Positions 45,816 to 55,423 of a stretch of 64,000 nucleotides of DNA are shown in pieces. The position numbers and the translations under genes were made by a program. The notes beneath the pieces were generated by a model that did not search any database, had not been told where the DNA came from, and saw only the letters and a program-made list of their open reading frames with translations. Position 1 is the stretch's first letter; each line of letters begins with the position of its first letter. Source of the DNA: Haloarcula hispanica ATCC 33960 (GTDB taxonomy: Archaea > Halobacteriota > Halobacteria > Halobacteriales > Haloarculaceae); assembly GCF_000223905.1 (NCBI RefSeq), contig NC_015948.1:2542001-2606000 (forward strand), given 5' to 3'.

Positions 45816-46097
45816 CCCCCCAAATTATACTACTTGATAATAGATCTCTGAGGCTCTGAGGAGCCATTTTACCAGAAGAACGTCTATTGTCTGGGCTGAG
45901 GAAGACCAATAAGCTATGTCGTCTCTAAGAATCAGATTTAATTGCTTCTGTAGGTTGATATCAGCGATGGAAATGGCTGGTTATCTGGTGCGTGGTACAT
46001 AAAAGAGAGGCATTGAAGCCGTAGTCGAGAAAGAGACCAAGCACAGAGAAATCCGCTCACGGGCAGGGTGGTCAACTGATGCAGTCGAGAAACACAC

Positions 46098-46379
46098 TCA
46101 CTCGTACGTGACGAGACTGTACATCACGAACAGATAGCCGAACGTCGTCAACCCACTGTTGACTAGCAACAACGACCGTACGCCCTCGAAGTCGTTGATG
46201 AACGCGCTAATCATCGTCGCGGCCGCGCCCGCGATTGCAAGCGAAAATCCCACCGAGAGGTGAAGCATCGCCTGCCGGGATGTCTGGACGTACGCCCGCA
46301 TGGCCATCCCGACCATTGTCAGTCCGGCCACGACGAACACCAGCGTCGATATGGCATAGAGAAGTTCTATCATCAGCAC
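46098..46379 (-). CDS. Small membrane protein, DUF7521-like
   Basis: 93 aa, three hydrophobic helices (about 3-25, 38-62 and 68-90). The pattern with AMRAYVQTSRQAMLHLSVGF fits the DUF7521 family of haloarchaeal membrane proteins commonly found next to a winged-helix regulator, as here. It lies 77 bases downstream of the winged-helix gene on the same strand. Function unknown. Confidence 0.7.
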   Translation of the reverse strand: MLMIELLYAISTLVFVVAGLTMVGMAMRAYVQTSRQAMLHLSVGFSLAIAGAAATMISAFINDFEGVRSLLLVNSGLTTFGYLFVMYSLVTYE

Positions 46380-46456
46380 TGTACAGGGCTACAGCGAACC
46401 CGTTATTAAATCCACGCTCGAAAATATCTTTCGTGATAACGCCGAGAAGAGGCGTT

Positions 46457-46801
46457 CTACCGCTCAGATAGGGTCCGCCACGCCTCGTCGAGTTTGTTGG
46501 TCACTTCCGACCGCTCTTCGATGTGGACAGTCAGTTCGTCGTCGAAATCGACCCGGACCTCGTCCACGTTCCGCCGATACACCTTGATACGTCGGCGGTC
46601 GTCAGAGAGGATGTTGTCGTGTAGTTCCAGGAGGTCGTGTTCGGTCAGTTCGTCGATGCGTCGGTAACACGTCGCGATGGGGATTCCGAGTTCGTCGCTG
46701 AGTTCCTGTGCGGAGACCGGTTCGTCCGTCGCGTCGAGGATTTCGGCACTGTATTTATTGCCAAGCGTCTGAAGAATCTCCCCTGAATCCATCGTTATCA
46801 A
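46457..46801 (-). CDS. Winged-helix transcription regulator
   Basis: 114 aa (an ATG three codons later, 46792, is also possible). ArsR-like helix-turn-helix: EILDATDEPVSAQELSDELGIPIATCYRRIDEL near residues 20-52, then a wing (DDRRRIKVYRRNVDEVRV). It probably controls the adjacent small membrane protein or the archaellin genes; the pairing with a DUF7521-type protein is recurrent in haloarchaea. Its own AT-rich promoter precedes it. Confidence 0.85.
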   Translation of the reverse strand: MITMDSGEILQTLGNKYSAEILDATDEPVSAQELSDELGIPIATCYRRIDELTEHDLLELHDNILSDDRRRIKVYRRNVDEVRVDFDDELTVHIEERSEVTNKLDEAWRTLSER

Positions 46802-46947
46802 ATCATAAATTCAGTCGATAATAAAGCTATCGCCTGTGATATCGACTGAAAGGAGACAAACACGCACTACAGGACGCTCGTACGAAAACAGCGGCCTGTG
46901 CCGCTGTATCCGTCGTTCTACCGAGTAATAATGGCTTTATTGTATCG

Positions 46948-47673
46948 CTAAATTGGTGATTCTTCCTCGCTCATCATCGAGAAGGCGCTGGCGTTCTGGT
47001 GGACATCGATACCGCCGCGGTCGATCTCCATCGGATAGATGTCCGTCTCGATGTTCTGCTTTCGCATCTTGGCGACCCAGACGTATCTGTTCACACCGGT
47101 ATCAGTCGGCGTCTGGATAAGGTAGATGTTGCCGTCGGTCAGATAGTTCTCCAGTCCGATCTCGGTGTCCGGGAAGACGGCCCCCTGTTCGTTGGTCATC
47201 AGCGTCGTGAGACCGCTGTCGCTGAGGATATCGGTGAACTTCAGGAGATACGTCCGCTTCTCCTTCTCGTTTTCGAAGAACAGTTCGAACATGGCAAGCG
47301 AGTCAAGCACCAGTCGGTCGTAGTCACCGTCTTCGAGTTCCTCCAGCAGAATATCCAGCGAGGAGGTGAAGTCGTTCTCGCGCAGGAGCACCTGCTTGTC
47401 GTACACCTTGATGTCGCCGTTTTCGACGTGGTCCTGCCAGTTGTCGAAGCCGAGAGATTCGGCGGCCTCCCGGAGGTCTGACTCGTCCTCCTCGAAAGAG
47501 AGGTAGATGCCCTTCTCGTCGTATTTTTCGACGCCGTTGTAGATGTACTGGAGACAGAGGATCGATTTCCCGGCCCCGGGGTTGCCGCTCACCAGTGTCG
47601 TCGAGTTCTTCACAATGCCACCGTTCAGAATGTCGTCGAGGCCCTCGATCCCCGTTTTGGTTTGCTCAATCAT
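46948..47673 (-). CDS. KaiC-like RecA-fold ATPase of the motility cluster
   Basis: 241 aa from the ATG at 47671-47673 (MIEQTKTGIEGLD); a longer frame to 47814 is poor. Walker A GNPGAGKS is at 30-37 and Walker B-like YDRLVLDSLAMFE is near 140. It is a RadA/KaiC (RAD55) single-domain ATPase, distinct from ArlH. It lies 88 bases downstream of cheW on the same strand. A function in taxis signalling is inferred from position. Confidence 0.85.
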   Translation of the reverse strand: MIEQTKTGIEGLDDILNGGIVKNSTTLVSGNPGAGKSILCLQYIYNGVEKYDEKGIYLSFEEDESDLREAAESLGFDNWQDHVENGDIKVYDKQVLLRENDFTSSLDILLEELEDGDYDRLVLDSLAMFELFFENEKEKRTYLLKFTDILSDSGLTTLMTNEQGAVFPDTEIGLENYLTDGNIYLIQTPTDTGVNRYVWVAKMRKQNIETDIYPMEIDRGGIDVHQNASAFSMMSEEESPI

Positions 47674-47761
47674 AGTTTCGGAAGGAACTGAAAGTTGATT
47701 GGATACTTCTCTGTCGGGAATGTTAAAAAGTCTTGCTGGTGTGTCGCTAAACAAACCGGAA

Positions 47762-48196
47762 TCAGTCACCAGCGTGGACGATGGCGGGGTCCACCCAGAT
47801 AACAAAACTGTCATCTCGCTTGATCACGCCCCGGATTGAGCCGGCGTCGTTCGCGGGGGACCGGTCGACCTGCTCCGGCGTGATCTGGACTACCTGATAC
47901 ACCTCGTCGACGAGCCAGCCGGCCGCACCCTGTTCCTCGACGATCTCCGGGTCGAAGACGATGATGCGCTTCTCTTCGCCCTCGTCCTCGATACCGAAAA
48001 CGACCTTGGGGTCGACGATTGATGTCGTGCGCCCGCGCAGGTCCATGACGCCACGGACGTGCGGCGGGGCGTTCGGGACGGACGTGAGTTCGCCGATATC
48101 GACGATCTCAGTCACGTAGTCGATACTCACGCAGTACGTTTCCGAGCCGAGCTGGAACTCGAGTACTTGGCCGGTGGTGGCTGACTGTGCTGCCAT
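47762..48196 (-). CDS. cheW: Chemotaxis coupling protein CheW
   Basis: 144 aa, one CheW domain (VLEFQLGSETYCVSIDYVTEI, NAPPHVRGVMDLRGRTTSIVD, VIWVDPAIV). It connects receptors to CheA. First of the minus-strand half of the cluster; divergent from cheB with a 170-base shared promoter region. Confidence 0.95.
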   Translation of the reverse strand: MAAQSATTGQVLEFQLGSETYCVSIDYVTEIVDIGELTSVPNAPPHVRGVMDLRGRTTSIVDPKVVFGIEDEGEEKRIIVFDPEIVEEQGAAGWLVDEVYQVVQITPEQVDRSPANDAGSIRGVIKRDDSFVIWVDPAIVHAGD

Positions 48197-48278
48197 TGCA
48201 GTTCTTATCCAAACTGTCGCGGACAGGGGCGCATAAAGGTGCCTGCTGGGCTATCAACTTTGATTACGTGGGCGGAGT

Positions 48279-48286
48279 ATTTATTT
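48279..48286 (+). promoter_or_regulatory. TATA-like box of cheB operon
   Basis: TATTTATT preceded by purines (GGAGTATTTATTTCGG) lies 81-88 bases before the cheB ATG, predicting a leader of about 60 bases before translation. It is the best promoter candidate in the 170-base gap between divergent cheW and cheB. Confidence 0.45.
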
Positions 48287-48366
48287 CGGGGCCGGACGGG
48301 ATTTGGAAGTAGGTATGAGGATGTCTCGTTCGCCGATGTCTCCTGTCCGACGGGAGCGTTGGTGAT

Positions 48367-49476
48367 ATGGCAGATGGTGTCCGCGCCGTGGTCGCAGACG
48401 ACTCTCACTTCATGCGGAGTGTCATCTCTGATATCCTCAGCGATGGCGGTATCGATGTCGTCGCGCAGGCGCGTGATGGCGAGGAGGCGGTGTCGGCCGT
48501 TATCGAACACAAACCGGACGTCGTGACGATGGACGTCGAGATGCCGGTAATGAACGGCATCGAGGCGACGGAGCGCATCATGTCGGAGTCTCCGACACCG
48601 GTGTTGATGCTGTCGGCACACACCGACGAGAACGCCGATGTGACGTTCGAGGCGCTCGATAAGGGTGCGGTCGACTTCTTCACCAAGCCCGGTGGCGAGG
48701 TATCGATGGAGATGTCACGCCTGAAAGACCAGCTGGTCGAGATGGTCAGCTCCGTCGCGGCGGTCGATGTCGGCGCGACACACAGCCACGGCGGGACAAG
48801 CAGCGACAGCGGCGCGAGCTCACCAACAGCCGGCGGTTCAGCCACTGACCGGAGGGCAACCGGAGGCTCGTCGAGTCAGACGACCTACGTTGCGAACCCG
48901 ACGCTCGTCATCGGCTCTTCGACCGGCGGCCCGAAGATGGTGGAACAGGTAATGGAAAACCTCCCCATCGAGGCTGACCTCCGGGTGCTCATCATCCAGC
49001 ACATGCCGGAGGGGTTCACCGGCCGGTTCGCCGAGCGGATCAACACGCGAAGCGATTACGAGGTCCGGGAGGCCACAGACGGGGCGCGCATCGGCGGCGG
49101 CGAGGGACTCGTCGCTGCCGGCGACCGGCACATGGAGGTCAAGAACTACCGGAACGGCCGACTGCGGACGAAGCTGACACAGGACGAACCGGTCAACAGC
49201 GTCCGGCCGGCCGTCGACGTGACGATGCGAACGGCCGCGGAGACAATCGACGACCCGCTCGTCGGACTCATCCTCACTGGGATGGGCGAAGACGGCGCAG
49301 ACGGGATTCGGCGGATCAAGCAAGCCGGTGGCAAGACCATCGCACAGGACGAGGCCACGTCCGCGGTGTACGGCATGCCAAAGCGCGCCGCCGAGACGGG
49401 CTGTGTGGACACTGTCTTGCCTATCGACGACATTGCGGACGGCATTATCGACACGATTACCACTGAGGTGACCTGA
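48367..49476 (+). CDS. cheB: Chemotaxis methylesterase CheB
   Basis: 369 aa. N-terminal receiver domain (Asp10-Asp11, phospho-acceptor Asp56 in MDVEMP, Lys near 107), a Ser/Gly/Thr linker (about 135-170), then the esterase domain with the catalytic Ser185 in IGSSTGGP, His in IQHMPEGF and Asp in GMGEDGADG. It removes receptor methyl groups and deamidates glutamines during adaptation. Two bases before cheA. Confidence 0.97.
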   Translation: MADGVRAVVADDSHFMRSVISDILSDGGIDVVAQARDGEEAVSAVIEHKPDVVTMDVEMPVMNGIEATERIMSESPTPVLMLSAHTDENADVTFEALDKGAVDFFTKPGGEVSMEMSRLKDQLVEMVSSVAAVDVGATHSHGGTSSDSGASSPTAGGSATDRRATGGSSSQTTYVANPTLVIGSSTGGPKMVEQVMENLPIEADLRVLIIQHMPEGFTGRFAERINTRSDYEVREATDGARIGGGEGLVAAGDRHMEVKNYRNGRLRTKLTQDEPVNSVRPAVDVTMRTAAETIDDPLVGLILTGMGEDGADGIRRIKQAGGKTIAQDEATSAVYGMPKRAAETGCVDTVLPIDDIADGIIDTITTEVT

Positions 49477-49478
49477 CA

Positions 49479-51458
49479 ATGGACGACCAGTATTTAGACG
49501 CATTCATCCGTGAAAGTGAAGAAGCGATTACCGAACTCAACAACTCGCTGCTCGAACTCGAATCCGACCCCTCCAACACGGAGGCGATGGATTCGATCTT
49601 CCGGACAGCCCACACGCTGAAGGGTAACTTCGGAGCGATGGGCTTCGACAACGCAGCGAACCTCGCGCACGCGATGGAGGACTTGCTCGACGAGATGCGC
49701 CAGGGCAAGATGGAGGTCACGCCGGACCTGATGGACCTCGTCTTCGCCGGCGTCGACAAGATTGAGGTCATCGTCGGGGAGATCGAAGAGCACGGCGAAT
49801 CGGGGACGGAGACCGACGAGATGGTCGAGGAACTCCGAGCCGTTCTCGAAGAGGGGGCCGCCGCCGCGGGCGACACCGAAACGGCAGACAACGGTGGCTC
49901 CTCGGACAGCGATGAGTCGCTCTCCGCGGATGCCAGCGTCAGCGATGCCGACATCGACGCCGACGCTGTCAACGAGCGAGTCCTGCAGGCCGAAATCAGC
50001 GTCGGGGAGTCTGACATGCTCGGCGTCGACTCGATGCTTGCCGTCGAGTCCATCGAGGGGCGGTTCGACATTCTCGATTCGAGTCCGAGCCGTGCCGATA
50101 TCGAGGACGGCGAGTTCGAGGACACGTTCGTCCTGTATCTCGACGGCCCCGACGCGGCGACCGTCGACGCCGAACTGGGAACGACTGGGAAGGTCGACAG
50201 CTTCGACGTGACCGACGTGACCGACGAACTGGTAAGCGACGCAGAGGCTGTCGACGATAGCGGCACGGACGCTGATTCCGGTTCGGACCCCGACCCGGGT
50301 GCCGAAGAGGAACACAGCGTCGACGAGATCAAGTCCGTGCGCGTCGACGTGGACCAGCTCGACGACCTCCACGGGCTCGTCGAGCAACTGGTCACGAGCC
50401 GAATCAAGCTCCGGCGTGGTGTCGAGAAAGACGACCTCGACTCCACTGGCGAGACGCTGAACGAACTGGACAAGATCACGGCGAACCTCCAGAACACGGT
50501 GATGGATATGCGGCTCATCCCGCTGAAGAAGGTCGTCGGGAAGTTCCCGCGGCTCGTCCGCGACCTCGCGCGCGAACTCGACAAGGACATCGAGTTCAAT
50601 ATCGAGGGCGAGGACATCGAACTCGACCGGACCATCCTCACCGAGATCTCGGACCCGCTGATGCACATCCTCCGGAACGCCGTCGACCACGGCATCGAGT
50701 CGCCCGAGGAGCGAGAACAGGCAGGCAAGGACCCGACGGGCCACATCACGCTCCGGGCCTCCCGCGAGCGCGACCACGTCATCATCGAAGTCGAAGACGA
50801 CGGGGCCGGGCTCGACGTGAGTGGAATCAGGGAGAAGGCCGTCGAAAAGGGCGTCCGCTCGCCCGAGGAACTGGACGCGATGGACGACTCCGCGGTGTAC
50901 GACCTCGTGTTCCACCCCGGCTTCTCGACGGCCGACGAAGTGACTGACACCAGCGGGCGCGGCGTCGGCATGGACGTCGTCCACGACACGGTCTCCCAGC
51001 TCGACGGGTCGGTCAGCGTCGACTCCGAACCGGGCGAGGGAACGACGGTCTCGCTGCGCCTGCCGGTGACGATGGCTATCGTCAAAGTGCTGTTCGTCAA
51101 GGTCGGCGGCGAGGAGTACGGCGTCCCGATCAAGAACGTCGACGAGATTACCGGAACAGAGGAGGCGAAGCAGGTCAACGGCCAGGAAGTCATCAAGCAC
51201 AACGACGAGATCTACCCGGTCATCCACCTCGACGACACCTTCGACATCGAGGGCGAGACGGCAAACGGCGACGGGATGCTCGTCCGCATCCGCGAGTCCG
51301 AACGCCAGGTCGCGCTCCACTGTGACTCGGTCAACAGCCAGGAGGAGGTCGTCGTCAAGCCCCTGGAGGGTATCCTCTCGGGAACACCCGGCCTCTCGGG
51401 CACGGCCGTTCTCGGCGACGGGAACATCGTCCACATCCTCGACGTGGTGACGCTATGA
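49479..51458 (+). CDS. cheA: Chemotaxis histidine kinase CheA
   Basis: 659 aa. Hpt domain with His45 in FRTAHTLKGNFG; a CheY-binding-like segment (about 165-250) in acidic linkers; the dimerisation helices (QLDDLHGLVEQLV); ATPase domain with LMHILRNAVDHGIE (N box), DDGAGLD (G1) and GRGVGMDVV (G2); C-terminal CheW-like regulatory domain. It phosphorylates CheY and CheB. Four-base overlap (ATGA) with cheR. Confidence 0.97.
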   Translation: MDDQYLDAFIRESEEAITELNNSLLELESDPSNTEAMDSIFRTAHTLKGNFGAMGFDNAANLAHAMEDLLDEMRQGKMEVTPDLMDLVFAGVDKIEVIVGEIEEHGESGTETDEMVEELRAVLEEGAAAAGDTETADNGGSSDSDESLSADASVSDADIDADAVNERVLQAEISVGESDMLGVDSMLAVESIEGRFDILDSSPSRADIEDGEFEDTFVLYLDGPDAATVDAELGTTGKVDSFDVTDVTDELVSDAEAVDDSGTDADSGSDPDPGAEEEHSVDEIKSVRVDVDQLDDLHGLVEQLVTSRIKLRRGVEKDDLDSTGETLNELDKITANLQNTVMDMRLIPLKKVVGKFPRLVRDLARELDKDIEFNIEGEDIELDRTILTEISDPLMHILRNAVDHGIESPEEREQAGKDPTGHITLRASRERDHVIIEVEDDGAGLDVSGIREKAVEKGVRSPEELDAMDDSAVYDLVFHPGFSTADEVTDTSGRGVGMDVVHDTVSQLDGSVSVDSEPGEGTTVSLRLPVTMAIVKVLFVKVGGEEYGVPIKNVDEITGTEEAKQVNGQEVIKHNDEIYPVIHLDDTFDIEGETANGDGMLVRIRESERQVALHCDSVNSQEEVVVKPLEGILSGTPGLSGTAVLGDGNIVHILDVVTL

Positions 51459-52264
51459 ACAAAGGTAGCGAGCGCACCTTCAACGACCTCGTGGAGTTCA
51501 TCGGCGAGGAGATGGACTTCGAGTCGGGCTTTTACAACGACTCGTATCTCGACCGCCGCATCACCGCGCGGATGCGCCGGACCGACACCGAGGACTACCA
51601 GTCCTACCAGCGACTGCTAGAGCGCGACGACGGCGAGCGCGAGGAACTGCTCGATTCGCTGTCGATCAACGTCACCAGTTTCTTCCGGAACCCGGACGCC
51701 TGGGAGCGATTGCGGCCGGTCCTCCGGGACCTCACGGAGAACAACCGTCGCGTCAGGCTCTGGTCGGCCCCGAGTGCCGACGGCCGCGAGCCGTATTCGG
51801 CGGCGATGCTGGCACTCGACGACCCCGAGATCGACGCCCGGCGGGTCGAGATCACGGCGACGGACATCAACGCCGACATCCTCGAAGAAGCCCGAATGGG
51901 TACCTACGCGACCTCCCAGACGACCGACATCGCAGACGAGCTGGAGCCGCTGGACGATTACACGAAGTACATCGAGCAGGACGGCAACACGTTTGAGGTC
52001 CGGGACCGGGTCAAAGAGATGGTCACGTTCGAGCAACACGACCTCATCCGGGGCGACCCCAAGCGCGATTTCGATCTGGTGTTCTGCCGGAACCTCCTCA
52101 TCTACATCGACTCGGAGTTCAAGGTCCCCATCTTCGAGACGATCCGCGGGTCGCTCCGCGAGGGCGGATATCTCATGATCGGCATGACCGAGACGCTGCC
52201 CGCGGAGTGTCGGGACTCCTTCGAAGCGGTCGACAAACGACACCGCATCTACCGGCGTGTGTAG
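51455..52264 (+). CDS. cheR: Chemoreceptor methyltransferase CheR
   Basis: 269 aa. N-terminal helical domain with FNDLVEFIGEEMDFESGFYN and LSINVTSFFRNPDAW, then the SAM-binding domain (LWSAPSADGREPYSAAML, ATDINADILEEA, VFCRNLLIYID). The SAM loop has SADGREP instead of the bacterial STGEEP, the usual haloarchaeal form I recall. It methylates receptor glutamates. Six bases before the HEAT-repeat gene. Confidence 0.96.
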   Translation: MNKGSERTFNDLVEFIGEEMDFESGFYNDSYLDRRITARMRRTDTEDYQSYQRLLERDDGEREELLDSLSINVTSFFRNPDAWERLRPVLRDLTENNRRVRLWSAPSADGREPYSAAMLALDDPEIDARRVEITATDINADILEEARMGTYATSQTTDIADELEPLDDYTKYIEQDGNTFEVRDRVKEMVTFEQHDLIRGDPKRDFDLVFCRNLLIYIDSEFKVPIFETIRGSLREGGYLMIGMTETLPAECRDSFEAVDKRHRIYRRV

Positions 52265-52270
52265 CGACCA

Positions 52271-53503
52271 ATGAGCCTCTACGAACTGGAACGGGACGGC
52301 AAGGCACAGGAACTCATCCGCCTCCTCAGGGAAAGCGACAACGAGCGGGTCAAGACCCGCGCCGCGGAGCTACTGGGGAACTTCGACGACCACGACGACC
52401 GGCGCGACGTGGTCAACGCGCTCGTGGACGCGGCCCAGAGCGACAGCGACGCGATCACCGGCGCGGCTATCGACTCGCTGGACGAACTCGGCGACGACGC
52501 CATCACGCAACTCATCGGGGGAATGGCCGGCGTCGACCTCGAAGACGACGCCGCAGACTGGGTGAAGGCGAAGGCGTACATGCAGGTGCTTGACGCCGAT
52601 GTGCCCGAACTCAGGATGGCGGCCGCGAACGGCCTCGGAAACTTAGACCAGGCCGACGCGGTCCCGAAGCTCGCAGAGCGCTTCGAGGACCCGGACCCAC
52701 GAGTGCGGGCGCGAGCGGCCCGGTCAGCCGGGAAGATCGGCGACTCGCGGGCGACGAACCCGCTCGAAAACGTCCTGTCGGACCCCAAAGCTGCCGTCAG
52801 GCGCGAGGCAGCGGACGCGCTGGGGAACATCGGGAACCGGCAGGCGCTCCAGGCGCTGTTGCCGCTGTACGAGGACGACGACGAACGGGTCCGGCGCATC
52901 GCCGTCGGCGCGTTCGGGAACTTCGGCAACGACCGGCCGGTGGACTATCTCATCGAAGCCCTCTCAGACGAGTCGGCTGCCGTTCGGCGGACGGCAGTCT
53001 ACTCGCTCATCGAACTCCTGTCGAACGTCCCGACCGACCAGAGCCACGAGATCCGCGACACCGTCGTCGAGAAGCTCTCGAACACGGACGACCGGAGCGT
53101 CGTCGTGCCGCTGGTCGAAATTCTCGAAGAGAGCACGCAGTCGGCCCAGCGGCGCAACACCGCCTGGATGCTCGGCCGAGTCACCAGTCAGGAGGAGCGG
53201 GACCGCGTCATCGAATCGCTGGTCGACGCGCTCAGCGACGACGACCAGATGCTCCGACAGTTCGCCGCGACCAGCCTCGCCGAACTCGGCGACGACGACA
53301 ACATGGTCGAGCGGCGACTACTCAAAATTGTCCAGGACGACGGCGTCGACCCCAACGTTCGTGGCCAGGCCATCTTCACCCTCGGGAAAGTCGGCGGCGA
53401 GCGGTCCCGGAAGACGCTGGATAAGCTCATTGACGAAACCGAACACGACGTGGTCAGGAAGAAGGCGTTCTCGGCTATCTCGAAGCTCGGTGGCCGCGGA
53501 TGA
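52271..53503 (+). CDS. HEAT-repeat taxis-cluster protein
   Basis: 410 aa built of about ten PBS-lyase/HEAT repeats (EVRRMAAxAL-type units such as PDPRVRARAARSAGKIGD and AVRREAADALGNIG). Soluble adaptor scaffold. A homologue next to cheF in Halobacterium (OE2401F) interacts with chemotaxis and archaellum proteins. The position after cheR and before cheF1 is the same. Partner contacts here are inferred. Confidence 0.88.
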   Translation: MSLYELERDGKAQELIRLLRESDNERVKTRAAELLGNFDDHDDRRDVVNALVDAAQSDSDAITGAAIDSLDELGDDAITQLIGGMAGVDLEDDAADWVKAKAYMQVLDADVPELRMAAANGLGNLDQADAVPKLAERFEDPDPRVRARAARSAGKIGDSRATNPLENVLSDPKAAVRREAADALGNIGNRQALQALLPLYEDDDERVRRIAVGAFGNFGNDRPVDYLIEALSDESAAVRRTAVYSLIELLSNVPTDQSHEIRDTVVEKLSNTDDRSVVVPLVEILEESTQSAQRRNTAWMLGRVTSQEERDRVIESLVDALSDDDQMLRQFAATSLAELGDDDNMVERRLLKIVQDDGVDPNVRGQAIFTLGKVGGERSRKTLDKLIDETEHDVVRKKAFSAISKLGGRG

Positions 53504-53562
53504 GTCAGCCGAGTGGATTAAGACGCGGCGGGGCGTACACCAGAGCGATAGCTGGCTAACCG

Positions 53563-54426
53563 ATGAGCGACGGAGAACACGCACTGGTCGATACGAAGGG
53601 GAAGTTCGTCCAGGTCGTCTCGGACGGGCGCAAGCGAAACGACATCGAGTGGCTACCCGGTCGGATACTCCTCTCGAACAAGCGTCTCGTCCTCGCAACC
53701 AACGACGGCAAGCGGACCATCCCGCTGTCGAAGGTCAGCAGCGTCACGGCCAGCCAGATGAACCAGCCCCTCGCGCAAGTTGACAGCTACATCAAGGTGC
53801 AGGCCGGCCGGAACGTGACGCTCATCTCGGCGAAAAAGGCCGAGGAATTTCAGGAGAACCTCTACAGCACGCTGCTCGACCAGACCGTCGTCCTCGTCAA
53901 CCACCCCGCAGTCAAGGGTGGCGTTGTTCAGGACGGCGGCTGGGAGAAGGGGCGACTCAAACTCGACGGCGACTGCATCAATCTGGCCATCGCCAGCGGT
54001 ACGTTCGTCGAACTTGACATCGACGACGTGGGGACCGTCGAGGCCAAGGAGAAGACGATTCGGGGCGACGAGCGACCGTTGCTGGAGGTCGAACACACCA
54101 TCGAAGGGACCAGCGTCGAGACTCACATTTCGGGGACGCCACGTCACGTCTCGCTCATCGAGGGACTCGTCCGGCAAGGTGAGCAGCGCAACATCGCCGA
54201 CGACGTGGACCTCTCGGATAAGGAGACGCAGGTGCTGATGGCGCTGTACTCCGGCATCTCGCCGTTCAAGATTCCGGACTTCGTCGATATGGAAATAGAG
54301 GAAGTCGAAGCCGTGTACGACCGGTTGATGGAAGCCGATATCCTCGAACCGGTCCGGACACGCCGGGAGGTCCAGCTTGAGGCCCGCGGCCGCTCAATCG
54401 CGAGCGATGCGATGGCTGACCAGTAA
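53563..54426 (+). CDS. cheF1: Archaeal taxis adaptor CheF1 (DUF439)
   Basis: 287 aa, DUF439 family. N-terminal PH-like beta domain (WLPGRILLSNKRLVLATNDGKRTIPLSKV) and a C-terminal winged helix (LSDKETQVLMALYSGISPFKIPDFVD). CheF binds CheY and the ArlCE part of the motor, bridging the bacterial-type signalling to the archaellum. 59 bases after the HEAT gene. Paired with CheF2. Confidence 0.93.
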   Translation: MSDGEHALVDTKGKFVQVVSDGRKRNDIEWLPGRILLSNKRLVLATNDGKRTIPLSKVSSVTASQMNQPLAQVDSYIKVQAGRNVTLISAKKAEEFQENLYSTLLDQTVVLVNHPAVKGGVVQDGGWEKGRLKLDGDCINLAIASGTFVELDIDDVGTVEAKEKTIRGDERPLLEVEHTIEGTSVETHISGTPRHVSLIEGLVRQGEQRNIADDVDLSDKETQVLMALYSGISPFKIPDFVDMEIEEVEAVYDRLMEADILEPVRTRREVQLEARGRSIASDAMADQ

Positions 54427-54500
54427 CCGTGACGCTGAGACGGTGCGACCGGGACGGACGGTTCGACGCGTTTTTGAAGCGCGGTTGATTGAGAACAGGT

Positions 54501-54890
54501 ATGGCAGAATTCACGGTCGCCGTCTCCGATCCGGAGGACGGCCACACCTACCAGATCGACGTCGACGGACAGGACGCAAACCGCTTCATCGGCCGCGAGC
54601 TCGGCGACGAGGTCGACGGCGGCGCTGTCGGCCTCGATGGCTACACGCTCGAACTGACCGGCGGGTCGGACACCTCGGGCCGACCGATGCGACCCGACGT
54701 TCGCGGCGTCATGACGAAAGAAATCATGTCCGACGGCGGCGTCGGCTTCAAACCGACCACCGACGGCGAGCGCAAGCGCATCACCGTCCGCGGCCGCGAG
54801 GTCAGCGACGACACGCGCCAGATCAACGCGAAGATCACGGCCCGCGGCAGCGACGACGTGGCCGAACTCCTCGGCGACGACGACGAGTAA
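54501..54890 (+). CDS. rps6e: 30S ribosomal protein S6e
   Basis: 129 aa from the ATG at 54501. Recognised by [55 protein letters not shown] and GGVGFKP, all conserved S6e motifs. Archaeal S6e lacks the phosphorylated eukaryotic tail. It sits inside the taxis cluster but has its own 74-base upstream region, so it is likely independently transcribed. Confidence 0.97.
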   Translation: MAEFTVAVSDPEDGHTYQIDVDGQDANRFIGRELGDEVDGGAVGLDGYTLELTGGSDTSGRPMRPDVRGVMTKEIMSDGGVGFKPTTDGERKRITVRGREVSDDTRQINAKITARGSDDVAELLGDDDE

Positions 54891-54894
54891 GTCA

Positions 54895-55323
54895 GTGCCG
54901 GACCGCGTTCCCAGTGACCACGAAACCGTCGAGACGCATCGCGTTCCCGTCGAGTCGGTCGGCCGAACCGACCGACCCCGGGTCGTGCTCCCGGACGAAC
55001 TCGATTTCGACGACGGCGACACCGTCCGCCTCGCGCTGGACGGCGACCGGTACCACGCCGTCGTCGAGACGAATCTCGACGGCGAGCCGGTGCTCTCACA
55101 CGTCGCCGACAACCGCCGACTGGCCCGCGAACGGGACGGGACGAACCGCCTCGCGGAGTGGGTCGCCGACGGCGAAGTCTCGCTCGGCGGGTCAGCACAT
55201 CTCGACGTGGTAACCGACGGAACCGAGTACGGCCTCCGAACGCCGGGCAAGCGCGTCGTCTATACGGCGACCGGCGGGCCGGACGCCTCGCTGTCAGATA
55301 TTGCTCGAAACCTCGACAACTGA
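54895..55323 (+). CDS. Haloarchaeal protein, DUF7112-like
   Basis: 142 aa from a GTG start. Soluble, acidic, beta-rich (VLPDELDFDDGDTVRLALDG), with the YGLRTPGKRVVYTATG region at the C-terminal end. It fits a haloarchaeal family (DUF7112 as I recall). It starts 4 bases after the rps6e stop, so it is co-transcribed. No function is assigned. Confidence 0.75.
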   Translation: MPDRVPSDHETVETHRVPVESVGRTDRPRVVLPDELDFDDGDTVRLALDGDRYHAVVETNLDGEPVLSHVADNRRLARERDGTNRLAEWVADGEVSLGGSAHLDVVTDGTEYGLRTPGKRVVYTATGGPDASLSDIARNLDN

Positions 55324-55423
55324 CGCCGTTAGCCCCCGTTCTCCCGAATGAAGCCGATTTTTGCTGCTGATACTCGCGCGAAACGCTCAATATCAGTGCT
55401 GCTGTACATCGGGTAACGGACGA

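Noticed and set aside
49457-51434. Two long minus-strand frames of 581 and 646 codons
   Set aside because: Both are antisense of cheA and run across its Hpt, ATPase and CheW domains; they are Ser/Arg-rich or Val/Asp-rich without homology signals.
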